A DNA stretch of 54,120 bases from Purshia tridentata (Eukaryota > Streptophyta > Magnoliopsida > Rosales > Rosaceae). Numbering within the stretch: position 1 is the first letter of the stretch; every line of letters begins with the position of its first letter. The stretch lies in NCBI GenBank assembly GCA_003254885.1, contig QANT01003050.1, positions 1 to 54,120 on the forward strand. Direction: 5' to 3'. The position numbers were made by a program, and so were the translations under genes. Under the pieces are notes generated by a model. It saw nothing but the letters and a program-made list of their open reading frames with translations. It was not told the DNA's origin and did no database searches. Shown piece by piece: positions 1 to 11,898 of this stretch.

Positions 1-246
1 TGTAGCACCACTCGGTAATTTAGTGAAAACTTAAGAAATTGGTTTTGAAATTGGGTCAGAGACCCCCTTTTGGTTGTGGTAGAGGAGCTGTGGAACTTAG
101 AAGTGCATTTGCAGGTCTCGTGGAGAAAAAAGGTTCGTCCAATTTCAGGGGAGGTTCTGCCGAAATTTCGGTAGGATTTTCCTGGATATTGGATGCCCGC
201 AGGATCACTCCGGGTTCCAGGGTGGAATTCGGGGAGGGTCCTGTCA
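1..246 (+). mobile_element. Family A LTR, 3' end only, cut by the window edge
   Basis: The stretch matches 47441-47685, the last part of the complete family A element at 44919-47685, almost base for base, and ends in the same gagggtcctgtca. It also carries the subterminal inverted repeat typical of the family (about 210-233). The element sits inside a family D LTR that resumes at 247. Its 5' part and its left target duplication lie outside the window, so the insertion cannot be fully checked. No coding capacity is credible. Confidence 0.85.
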
Positions 247-433
247 CTGGGCAGCAAGGGGTGTCACGGCCTCCTCTTGGATCTCTAGGGTTGCACGGCA
301 CCACTCCTCCTCTTGGCTTGCTTGCTTGCAGCACACTCTCTCTCTTTCTCTTTAAAAATATAGAATTCTGACTTTGTGGTGTGTAGCTCTCTGGATGTGA
401 AAAATTGGATGTAAAATAATGAGGAGAGGAGGC

Positions 434-443
434 CTTTATATAG
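434..443 (-). promoter_or_regulatory. TATA box of the reverse family D LTR
   Basis: The minus strand reads ctatataaag, aligned with ctatataaac at 31167-31176 in the other D copy and followed in both by a GA-rich leader. This is the expected position of an LTR promoter. Whether it is active cannot be told. Confidence 0.55.
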
Positions 444-731
444 AAGTGAGGAGGTGCTGATTCCTTGGCCTCCAAGGACTAGGTAACTTGCGGCACAAAT
501 AGGAAAGTAAGGCTAGGGTTTCTCCTTGTGGGCTTGCGGCATGGCTAGTCACTTAAGCCCATTCCTTGCGCCTCTTCCCTTGCATGCGTGTGGGCCTCTC
601 CCTTGGTCCATGCGCATGCCACCTTAGGCCGAATCCTTCATGTGATGATCACTTGAGCCCATTGAAGCTTCTAGAACCCATTTGACCTTGGCCCAACATT
701 CCTTGGTCCACTAGGAAACTTTGTCCAACTA

Positions 732-910
732 GGGTTAGGTTTTCCTAGTCCAACTAGGAATAGGTTTTCCTAGTGCAATTAGGATTTACCTTTTCAGTCC
801 AACTAGGGTTTACCTTTCCTAGTCCCACTAGGATTTACCTTTCCTAGTCTCACTAGGATTTACCTTTCCTAGTCCCACTAGGATTTGGTTTTCCTAGTTC
901 AACTAGGATT
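732..910. repeat. 25-bp palindromic minisatellite inside family D LTR
   Basis: About seven units of 24-25 bp; ggattt recurs at 782, 831, 856, 881 and 906. Most units contain CCTAGT-ccc-ACTAGG or a close variant, so each can fold into a 6-bp stem. The D copy at 30.5 kb has only two or three recognisable units, so the array has grown in this copy or shrunk in the other. Confidence 0.75.
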
Positions 911-1186
911 TCTCATTTCTGGCCCTGGACACTATGGTTCTCCTGGTTTGGCTAGGATTCCTTGTTTGAGTAGGATTTCCGCTTTCCTAGTTCCACCAGG
1001 ATTTCCTCAGTTTTCCTAGTTTGATCAGGAATTGTCCAATTTTGGTTCTTTTAGCTTCTTTCTTCATAATTGCTTCATTTGACCTACAAAAGACAGAAAC
1101 AAAGCAAAAACACACAAAACGCCAAGTTCTAGCGTTCTAGGTTAGGGAGTTAGCATATAAAAACATGCACAAATGCACACTCAACA

Positions 1187-2564
1187 GGTATTAGGCTCAC
1201 TATCGCTATCAGAATTCACTTCCACATCAAGAGCTTGGAAGGAATTAGAAGTGTGAGTCACGGGGGTTAGGAGAAGAGGGTTCACTTTCCACTTGAATGC
1301 TACATGAAGTGGCATCACTCTTAAAATTTCGAACAGCCCCAATTACTTGAATTGGGTTGATTATAGCAGGCTAGCAATGCTTCCCATTGTCAGCCCCTCC
1401 ACCAGCTTTGGTGTTCACCACAATGCTTTCTTTAATGCCTTCCTCACTAGATGTCAAGATGGTAGGAGTAGCCTCAACAACCTTCTTCTTAACCCACACC
1501 AAATTTTTAGGAGAGGATGGGTAGTTACCCATTGTGTGCCGAAAGGTTTTGCAAGATGTGCATATTTTGGGTTTCCATTGGAATTCAACCCTAATCTCCA
1601 ATGGGAGACCTTCATGGAACATCAAATCAAAGGACTCAACAAGCTTTGAATTTGCGTCAACCTCCACACATATCCTAGCAAAGTACAATCTTTGGTGATT
1701 CTCGGTGAGGCTATCAACATAGAGGGGCCTTTCGACCACACTTGCTATGTAGCTAAGACCCTCCTCAGTCCAAAATTCATGAGGAATGTTAAAAAACTTG
1801 ACCCAAATGGGAATTTTGGAATGGGACTCTTTAGTGAGTATGACACCAGGTTGCCATTTCATAATAAATAAGGGCTTACCTGCAAAAAGCCATGGACAAG
1901 CCTCCAAAATGGCTACACAAACCTCTGCCCTATTGAACTTAAAGAAAAAGAAGCCATTGTCATTAGCTAGGACCTCCAGCAGCCCCTTGTTGCCCCACAC
2001 CCTAAAAGCAATGGATTTCACCAAAGAGAAAGGGAGCTTTTTTTCAATCAAATACCTAACAAGACAATTTTCCCAAAGCTTGACCCTTCAGCAACTACTT
2101 CAGGAGGTGGAGAAACCACCCTCCTCCCACCATCAACAATGGGTTTATGGTACTTGAGTTTCATAGGAGCATGGGAAGTGCCTCCCTTCCCTTGGACAGC
2201 TTGGTTGTAGTTTTTAGGTGTAGGAGAAGACGTGTTTGTGTAAGGAAGAGCCACTCTCTTTGAATTCTGAGTTGCACCAGCACCATGTGACAAAGCAAGG
2301 GGTTGGGGAGATTTTCATGTGCATGGAGGGGCTGATTGGACCTAGTAATTTCCTTAAACAGCACAAAACCCTCACCATATTCCCTTCCTACTTGCAAACT
2401 CCTACCTAGGGAGGAATGGCTAATTTCAGCCCATTGGGGTCTTCAAGGCCATGTGCCAAGGTAGCCAAAGTACCATAGGGAGCAGTGCTAGCAAGAGGGT
2501 CAACTAGCAAAGTAAGCTTCCTCACCTCCATATTCACACCTGCAGTAGATTCTAAAGTGGGATT
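1187..2564 (-). pseudogene. Truncated L1 LINE, ORF1 remnant
   Basis: The minus strand encodes a DUF4283-type ORF1 protein, the nucleic-acid-binding protein of plant L1 retrotransposons. The frame 2051-1371 begins MIEKKLPF and contains VWGNKGLLEVLAND, then WLFAGKPLF, then a decayed CCHC-type knuckle starting CTSCKTF. The preceding frame (2293-2048) carries the N-terminal NYNQAV...HAPMKLK segment, so a frameshift lies near 2050. It is clearly related to ORF1 of the complete LINE at 22.9-24.5 kb but differs at many residues, so it is a separate insertion. No ORF2 remains: the piece is cut on the left by the family D LTR. Its 5' end abuts satellite at 2565, as expected of 5' truncation during target-primed reverse transcription. 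Confidence 0.85.
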
Positions 2565-5500
2565 CCACTTTGGGTGTTAGGAATGAACGAAAATGTCATT
2601 TCGGTGCGCACTCTGCACAATTTGATTAGAGTTGCACCAAAACATTATCGGTTGGCAAGAAAGAAATGGGGAAGCACTTTCTCACGCTTGGATTAGCATT
2701 CTAGTCTTAAAGAAGCACATTTCCTGTTTAGAAGGCATGAAAACATCATTTCGGTCCGTACTCAATCCAATTTCGTGCAATTTCCTCAAAAACGTGCCCG
2801 GTTGGTAAAAAAGATGTGGGGAAGCACTTCCTCATTCTTGGATTAGCGTTCTAGCCCTCAACAAGCACATGATTTTCTTAAGAACACATGAAAACCTCAT
2901 TTCGGCGCCTCCACAACCCAATTTTGTTTCAATTGCACCAAAACATCCCTAGTTGGCAATAAGGACATGAGGAAGCACTTTCTCGTGTTTAGATTAGCGT
3001 TCTAGCCCCAACGAACCAGTTTAGGTGTTAAGAATGCATGGAACGTCATTTCGATGAACACTGTGCACAACTTGGCTAAAGTTGCACCAAAATGTGCGCA
3101 GTTGGCGAGAAGCACGTTCTCATGCTTGGATTAACGTTCTAGCCCTCAGGAAGCTCATTTCGTGTTAAGAAGGAACTAAAACCTCATTTTAGTGCATATT
3201 CAATCTACTTTCATTTAAATTGCATCAAAACTTGCCCGGCTGGCAAGAAGGACATAACGACGCACGTTCTCATGTCTCGATTAGCGTGCCAGCCCTAAAG
3301 AACCACTTTAGGTGTTAAGAATGCATGAAAACATCATTTTAGTGCGTACTCAATCCAAATTCGTCCAAATTGCACCTAAACTTCCTTGGTGGGCAAGAAA
3401 GAGATAAGGAAGCATTTTTTCATGCCTCGATATTAGCGTGCCAACCCTAAGGAACCACTTGAGGTCTTAAGAATGCACGAAAACGTCATTTCGGTGCACA
3501 TTGCATCAAATTCGATTAAATTTTCACCAAAACATTCCCCGTTGGAAAGAAAGACATGGGGAATCACTTTCTCATTTCTCGATAAGTGTTTACGACCCAA
3601 AGAACAACTTTAGGTGCTTAGAATGCACGAATACATCATTTGGTGCATATTTAGTCCAACTTGGCCTAAATTTCACCAAAATAGGCCCGATTGGTAAGAA
3701 AGAGGTGAGGAACCACTCTCTAATGTCTCGATTAGCGTGCTAGCCCTAAAGAACCATTTTGGGTGTTTGGAATGAACGAAAACGTCATTTCGGTGCGCAC
3801 TCTGTACAATTTGGTTAAAGTTGCACCAAAATGTTATCGGTTGGCACGAAAGACATGGGGAAGCACTTTCTCATGCTTGGATTAGCATTCTAGCCTTAAA
3901 GAACCACATTTCACATTTAGAAGGCACGAAAACATCATTTCGGTGCATACTCAATCCAATTTCGTGTAATTTCCACAAAAACATGCCCGGTTGATAAGAA
4001 AGATGTGGGGAAGCACTTTCTCATTCTTGGATTAGCATTCTAGCCCTCAACAAGCGCATGCTTTTGTTAAGAACGCATGAAAACCTAATTTCGGCGCCTC
4101 CTCAACCCAATTTCGTTTCAATTGCACCAAAACGTCCCCAGTTGGCAATAAGGACATGAGGAAGCACTTTCTCTTGTTTGGGTTAGTGTTCTAGCCCCAA
4201 CAAACCACTTTAGGTCTTAAGAATGCATGGAACACCATTTCGAAGCACACTGTGCACAACTTGGCTAAAGTTGCATCAAAACGTGCGCGGTTGGCGAGAA
4301 GCATGTTCTCATGCTTGGATTAACGTTCTTGCCCTCAAAAAGCACATTTCGTGTTAAGTAGGAACTAAAACCTCATTTTAGTGCATACTCAGTCTACTTT
4401 CGTCTAAATTGCCTCAAAACGTGCCCGGTTGGCAAGAAGGACATAAGGACGCGAGTTCCCATGTCTCGATTAGTGTGCCAGCCCTAAAGAACCACTTGAG
4501 GTGTTAAGAATGCATGAAAACATCATTCCAGTGTGTACTCAGTCCAAATTATTCCAAATTGCACCAAAAATTCCCCGATGGGCAAGAAAGATATAAGGAA
4601 GCACTTTCGCATGCCTCGATATTAGCGTGCAAACCCTAAGGAACCACTTGAGGTCTTAAGAATGCACGAAAACGTCATTTCGGTGCACACTGCGTCCAAT
4701 TCGATTACATTTGCACCAAAACGTTCCTCGTTGGAAAGAAAGACATGGGGAACCACTTTCTCATGTCTCGATAAGCGTTTAAGCCCCAAAGAACAACTTC
4801 AGGTGCTAAGAATGCACGAATATGTCATTTCGGTGCATACTCAATCTAACTTAGTCCAAATTGCACTAAAACAGGCACGATTTTCAAGAAAGAGGTGAGG
4901 AAGCACTCTCTAAAGTCTCGATTAGCATGCTAGCCCTAAAGAACCACCTTGGGTGTTAGGAATGAACGAAAACGTCAATTCAGTGCCCACTGTGCATAAC
5001 TTGGTTAAAGTTGCACCAAAACGGGCGCGGTTGGCGAGAAGCACGTTCTCATGCTTGGATTAATGTTCTAGCCCACAAGAAGCACATTTCGTGTTAAGAA
5101 GGGACTAAAACCTCATTTCAGTGCATACTCAGTCTATTTTCATCTAAATTGCATGAAAACATGCTCGGTTGGCAAGAAAGAGTTGAGGACGCACGTTCCC
5201 ATGTCTAGATTAGTGTGCCAGCCCTAAAGAACCACTTTAGGTGTTAAGAATGCACGAAAACATCATTTCGGTGCGTACTCCGTCCAAATTCGTCCAAAGT
5301 GCATGAAAGCTTCCTCAGTGGGCAAGAAAGACATAGGGAAGCACTTTCTCATGCCTCAATATTAGCATGCCAACCCTAAGGAACCACTTGAGCTCGTAAG
5401 AATGCGCGAAAAGATCATTTCGGTGCACACTGAGTCCAATTCGATTAAAGTTGCACCAAAATGTTCCCAATTGGAAAGAAAGACATGGGAAAGCACTTTC

Positions 5501-8500
5501 TCACGTCTCGATAAGCGTTCAAGCCCCAATGAACAAGTTTAGGTGCTAAGAGTGCACGAATACGTCATTTCGGTGCATACTCAGTCTAACTTGGTCCAAA
5601 TTGCACCAAAACGTGCCCGATTGGCAAGAAAGAAGTGAGGAAGCACTATCTAATATCTCAATTAGCGTGGTAGCCCTAAAAAACCAGTTTGGGTGTTAGG
5701 AATGAACAAAAACGTCATTTCGGTGCGCATTCTGTACAATTTGGTTAAAGTTGCACCAAAACATTATCGGTTGGCAAGAAAGACATGGGGAAGCACTTTC
5801 TTAGGCTTAGATTAGCATTCTAACACTAAAGAAGCACATTTTGTGTTTAGAAGGCACGAAAACATCATTTTGGTGCGTACTCAATCCAATTTCATGCAAT
5901 TTCCACCAAAATGTGCCCGGTTGGCAAGAACGAGGTGGGGAAGCACTTTCTCATTCTTAGATTAGTGTTCTAGCCCGGAATAAGTGCATGCTTTTCATAA
6001 GAACGCACAAAAACTCCATTTCGGCGCCTCCTTCACCCAATTTCGTTTCAATTCCACCAAAACGTCCCCTGGTTGGCAACAAGGACATGAGGAAGCACTT
6101 TCTCTTGTTTGGATTAGTGTTCTAGCCCCAACGAACCATTTTAGGTGTTAAGAATGCATCGAACGCCATTTCGATGCACACTCTGCACAACTTGGTTAAA
6201 GTTGCACCAAAACGTGCGCGGTTGGCAAGAAGCACATTCTCATGCTTGGATTAACGTTCGAGCCCACAAGAAGCGCATTTCGTGTTAAGAAGGAACTAAA
6301 ACCTCATTTCAGTGCACACTCAGTCTAGTTCGTCTAAATTGCATCAAAACGTGCCCAGTTGGCAAGAACGACATGAGGACGCACGTTCCCAAGTCTCGAT
6401 TAGCGTGCCAACCCTAAAAAACCACTTTAGGTGTGAAGAATGCACAAAAACATCATTTCGGTGCGTACTCAGTCCAAATTCGTCCAAACTGCACCAAAAC
6501 TTCCTTGGTGGGCAAGAAAGACATAAGGAAGCACTTTCTCATGTCTCGATATTTGCGTGCTAACCCTAAGGAACCACTTAAGGTCTTAAGAATGCTCGAA
6601 AACATCGTTTCGGCGCATACTGAGTCCAATTCGATTAAAGTTGAACCAAAACGTTCCCCGTTGGAAAGAAAGACATGGGGACGCATTCTATCATGTCTCG
6701 ATGAGTGTTCCAGCCCCAAAGAACAACTTTAGGTGCTAAGAGTGCACGAATACATCATTTCAGTGCATACTCAATCAAACTTGGTCCAAATTGCACCAAA
6801 ACGTGCCCGATTGGCAAGAAAGAGGTGAGGAAGCACTCTTTAATGTCTCGATTAGCGTGCTAGCCCTAAGAACCACTTAGGGTGTTAGGAATGAACGAAG
6901 ACGTCATTTCGGTGCACACTCTGTACAATTTGGTTAAAGTTGTACAAAAATGTTATTGGTTGGCAAGAAAGACATAGGGAAGCATTTTCTCATGCTTGGA
7001 TTATCATTCTAGCTCTAAAGAAGCACATTTCGTGTTTAGAAGGCAAAAAAACATCATTTCGGTGCGTGCCAAAACGGGCCCGATTGGCAAGAAAGGGGTG
7101 AGGAAGCACTCTCTAATGTCTCGATTAGCGTGTTAGCCCTAAAGAACCATTTTGGGTGTTAGGAAAGAATGAAAACCTCATTTCGGCGCACACTGAGTCC
7201 AATTCGATTAAATTTGCACCAAAATGTTCCCCGTTGGAAAGAAAGGCATGGGGAGGCACTTTCTCATGTCTCGATAAGTGTTCTAGCCCCAAAGAAAAAC
7301 TTTAGGTGCTAAGAATGCATGAATATGTTATTTCGGTGCATACTTTGTCTAACTTGGTCCAAATTGGACCAAAATAGGCCCGGTTGGCAAGAAAGAGGTG
7401 AGGAAGCACTCTCAAATGTCTCGATTAGTGTGCTAGTCCTAAAGAACCACTTTGGGTGTTAGGAATGAACAACAACATCATTTCGGTGTGCATTCTGTAC
7501 AATTTAGTTAAAGTTGCACCAAAACATTATCGGTTGGCAAGAAAGACATAGGGAAGCAATTTCTCACGCTTGGATTAGCATTCTAGCCGTAAAGAAGCAC
7601 ATTTTGTGTTTAGAAGGCACGAAAACATCATTTCGGTGCGTACTCAATCCAATTTCGTGTTATTTCTACCAAAACGTGCCTGGTTGGCAAGAAAGATGTG
7701 GGGAAGCACTTTCTTATTCTTGGATTAGCGTTCTAGCCCTCAAGAAGGACATGCTTTTGTTAAGAACGCATGTAAACCTCCTCAACCTAATTTTGCTTCA
7801 ATTGTACCAAAACGTCCCCGATTGGCAATAAGGAGGCGAGGAAGCACTTTCTCTTGTTTGGATTAGCGTTCTAGCCCCAACGAACCAATTTAGGTGTTAA
7901 GAATGCATGGAACATCATTTCGGTGCACACTGGGCACAACTTGGTTAAAGTTGCACCAAAACGTGCGCGGTTGGCGAGAAGCACATTCTCATACTTGGAT
8001 TAACGTTCTAGCCCTCAAGAAGCACATTTCATGTTAAGAAGGAACTAAAACCTCATTTTAGTGCATTAACAGTCTACTTTCATCTAAATTGTGTTAAAAT
8101 GTGCCTAGTTGGCTGGAAGGAATGAGGACGCACATTCTCATTTCTTGATTCGCGTGCCAGCCCTAAAGAACCGCTTTAAGCGTTAAGGATGCACGAAAAC
8201 ATGATTTTGGTGCCTACTCAGTCCAAATTCGTCTAAATTGCATCAAAACTTCCTCAGTGGGCAAGAAAGACATAAGGAAGCACCTTCTCATGTCTCGATA
8301 TTATCGTGCTAACCCTAAAGAACCACTTGAGGTCCTAAGAATGCACGAAAACGTCATATCGGTGCACACTGAATCCAATTCGATTAGAGTTGCCCCAAAA
8401 CATTCCCCGTTGGAAAGAAAGACATGGGGAAGCACTTTCTCAAGTCTCGATAAGCGTTCAAGCCCCAAAAAACAACTCTATGCGCTAAGAATGCACGGAT

Positions 8501-11500
8501 ACGTCATTTCGGTGCATACTCAGTCTAACTTGGTCGAAGTTGCACCAAAACGTGTCCGATTAGCAAGAAAGAGGAGAGGAAGCACTCTCTAATGTCTCGA
8601 TTAGCGTGCTAGCCCTAAAGAACCACTTTGGGTGACAGGAATGAACGAAAATGTCATTTCGGTGTACACTCTGTACAGTTTGGTTAAGGTTACACCAAAA
8701 CGTTATAGGTTGGCAAGAAAGACATGGGGAAACACTTTCTCATGCTTGGATTAGCATTCTAGCCTTAAAGAAGCACATTTTGTGTTTAGAAGGCATGAAA
8801 AAATCATTTCGGCGTGCATTCAATCCAATTTCGTGCAACTTCCACCAAAACATGCCCGGTTGGCAAGAAAGATGTGGGGAAGCACGTTCTCATTCTTGGA
8901 TTAGCGTTCTAGCCCTCAAGAAGCGCATGCTTTTGTTAAGAACGCACGAAAACCTCATTTCAGTGCCTTATCAACCTAATTTCATTTCAATTGCTCCAAA
9001 ACATCCCCGGTTGGCAAAAAGGACATGAGGAAGCACTTTCTCTCTTTTGGATTAGCGTTCTAGCCCCAACGAACAAGTTTAGGTGTTAAGAATGTATGAA
9101 ACATCATTTCAGTGCACACTGTGCACAACTTGCTTAAAGTTGCACCAAAATGTGCACGGTAGGCAAGAAGCACATTCTCATGCTTGGATTAATATTGTAG
9201 CCCTCAAGAACCACATTTCGTGTGAAGAAGCAACTAAAACCTCATTTCAGTTCATACTGAGTCTACTTTCGTCCAAATTGCATCAAAACGTGCCCGGTTG
9301 GCAAAAAAGAGGTGAGGAAGCACTCTCTGATGTCTCGATTAGCGTGCTAGCCCTAAAGAACCACTTTGGGTTTTTGGAATGAACGAAAACGTCATTTCGG
9401 TGCACACTATGCAATTTGGTTAAAGCTGCCCCAAAACATTATTGGTTCGTAAGAAAAAGATGGGGAAGCACTTTCTCAAGCTTGGATTAGCATTCTAGCC
9501 CTAAAGAAGCTCAGTTCGTGTTTAGAAGGCACAAAAACAGTATTTCGATGTGTAGTCAATCCAATTTAGTGCAATTTCTACCAAAACGTCCTTGATTGGC
9601 AAGAAAGATGTGGGGAAACACTTTCTCATTCTTGGATTAGCGTTCTGGACCCGAAGAAGCCCATGCTTTTGTTAAGAATGCACGAAAACCTCATTTCGGT
9701 ACCTCCTCAACCTAATTGAGATTCAATTGCACCAGAACGTCCCTGGTTGTCACTAAGGACATGAGGAAGCACTTTTTCTTGTTTGGATTAGCGGTCTAAC
9801 CCGAACGAACCAGTTTAGGTGTGAATAATGCATGGAAACATCATTTCGGTGTGTACTCAGTCTGAATTCATCCACATTTCACCAAAACTTTCCTTGGTGG
9901 GCAAGAAAGACATAAGGAAGCTCCTTCTCATGTCTCGATATTAGCGTACTAACCCTTAGGAACCACTTGAGGTCTTAAGAACGCACGAAAACATCATTTC
10001 AGTGCACACTAAGTCCAATTCGATTAAAGTTGCCCCAAAATGTTCCCCGTTGGAAAGAAAGACATGGGGAAGCACTTTCTCATGTCTCGATAAGCGTTCA
10101 AGCACCAAAGAACAACTCTAGGTGCTAAGAATGTATGAACACTAAGTCCAATTCGATTAAAGTTGCCCCAAAACGTTCCCCGTTGGAAAGAAAGACATGG
10201 GCAAGCACTTTCTCATGTCTCGATAAGCGTTCAACCACCAAAGAACAACTCTAGGTGCTAAGAATGTATGAATACGTCATTTCAGTGCATACTTTGTCTA
10301 ACTTCGTCCAAATTGCATCAAAATGTGTCTGATTGGCAAGAAAGAGGAGATGAAGCACTCTTTATTGTCTCGATTAGCGTGTTAGCCCTAAAGAACCACT
10401 TTGGGTGATACGAATGAACGAAAATGTCATTTTGGTGCACACTCTGTACAATTTGGTTAAGTTGCACCAAAACATTATAGGTTGGCAAGAAAGACATGGG
10501 GAAGCACTTTCTCATGCTTGGATTAGCATTCTAGCCCAAAAGAAGCACATTTCGTGTTCAGAAGGCTTGAAAAAAAATCATTTCGGGACGCACTCAATCC
10601 AATTTTGTGCAATTTCCACCAAAACGTGGCCGATTGGCAAGAAAGATGTGGGGAAGCACATTCTCATTCTTGGATTTGCGTTCTAGCCCTCAAGAAGCAT
10701 ATGTTTTTGTTAAGAATGCACGAAAACCCCATTTTGGTGCCTCCTCAACCTAATTTCGTTTCAATTGCTCCAAAACGTCCCCGGTTGGCAATAATGATAT
10801 GAGGAAGCACTTTCTCTCTTTTGGATTAGCCTTCTAGCCCCAACGAACCAGTTTAGGTGTTAAGAATGCATGAAACGTCATTTCGCTACACACTAGGCAC
10901 AACTTGTTTAAAGTTGCAACAAATTGTGCGCGGTTGGCAAGAAGTACGTTCTTATGCTTGGATTAACGTTGTAGCCCTCAAGAAGCACATTTCGTGTCAA
11001 GAAGGAACTAAAACCTCATTTCAGTTCATACTGAATCTACTTTCGTCTAAATTGCATTAAAACGTGCCCGGTTGGCAAGAAGGACATAAGGACGCACTTT
11101 CTCATGTCTTGATTAGTGTACCAGCCCTAAAGAACCACTTTCGGTGTTAAGATTGCACGAAAGCATCATTTCCATGCGTACTCAGTCCAAATTGGACCAA
11201 ATTGCACCAAAACTTCCTTGCTAGGCAAGAAAGACATAAGGAAGCACCTTCTCATGTCTCGATATTAGCGTGGTAACCCTAAGGAACCACTTGAGGTCTT
11301 AAGAATGCACGAAAACGTCATTTCGGTGCACACTGAGTCCAATTCGATTAAAGTTGCAGCAAAATGTTACCCATGGGAAAGAAAGACATGGGGAAGCACT
11401 TTCTCATGGCTTGGTAAGCGTTCAAGCCCCAAAGAACAATTTTAGGTGCTAAGAATGCATGAATACGTCATTTCGGTGCATACTCAGTCTAACTTGGTTG

Positions 11501-11898
11501 AAATTGCACCAAAATGTGCCTGATTAGCAAGAAAGAGGTGAGGAAGCACTCTCTGATGTCTCGATTAGCGTGCTAGCCCTAAAGAACCACTTTGGGTGCT
11601 TGGAATGAACGAAAACGTCATTTTGGTGCCTCCTCAACCAAATTTCCTTTGAATAGCTCCAAAACGTCCCCGGTTGGCAATAAGGACATGAGGAAGCACT
11701 TTTTCTCTTTTGGATTAGCATTCTAGCCCCAACGAATCAGTTTAGGTGTTCATAATGTATGGAACGTCATTTCGGTGCACACTTTGCACAACTTGGTTAA
11801 ATTTGCCCCAAAATGTGCGCGGTTGGCAAGAAGAATGTTCTCATGCTTAGATTAACGATGTAGCCCTCAAGAAGCACATTTCGTGTTACGAAGGAACT
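2565..11898 (+). repeat. Satellite array block 1, eight-monomer higher-order repeat
   Basis: Monomers of about 150 bp follow each other in a fixed order of eight types. I call them A (starts gaatgaacgaaaa), B (gaaggcacgaaaa), C (gaacgcacgaaaa), D (gaatgcatggaac; 137 bp), E (gaaggaactaaaa), F (152 bp, ends gaggtcttaa), G (contains gttccccgttggaaag) and H (149 bp, gaatgcacgaatac). A-type monomers start at 2581, 3770, 4960, 5700, 6889, 7463, 8639, 9377, 10412 and 11603. Intact repeats are therefore about 1189 bp, and shorter spacings mark deletions. All types share a core like ttggcaagaaagacat...gaagcactttctcatg. Hybrid monomers at about 4960 (A/D), 7039 (B/H), 7163 (A/G), 9226 (E/H), 9827 (D/F), 10129 (H/G) and 11603 (A/C) look like unequal crossover joints. 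The right end is the gaact target duplication of the next LTR. A centromeric or pericentromeric role is possible but not shown. Confidence 0.95.

Larger units (their letters stand above)
247..1186 (-). mobile_element. Family D LTR, 5' portion, reverse orientation
   Basis: Read on the minus strand from 1186 it starts TGTTGAGTGTGCATTTGTGC and follows the complete family D LTR at 30274-32206: the same start, the same 'aacgctag.acttggcgtttt' segment near the start, then the TATA box and purine-rich leader, down to 'cttgctgcc'. The homology stops at 247, where a family A element has inserted; the rest would lie to the left of the window. The D start at 1186 abuts a LINE fragment, with ggtat as the flanking five bases, so D probably inserted into that LINE. 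Confidence 0.8.
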
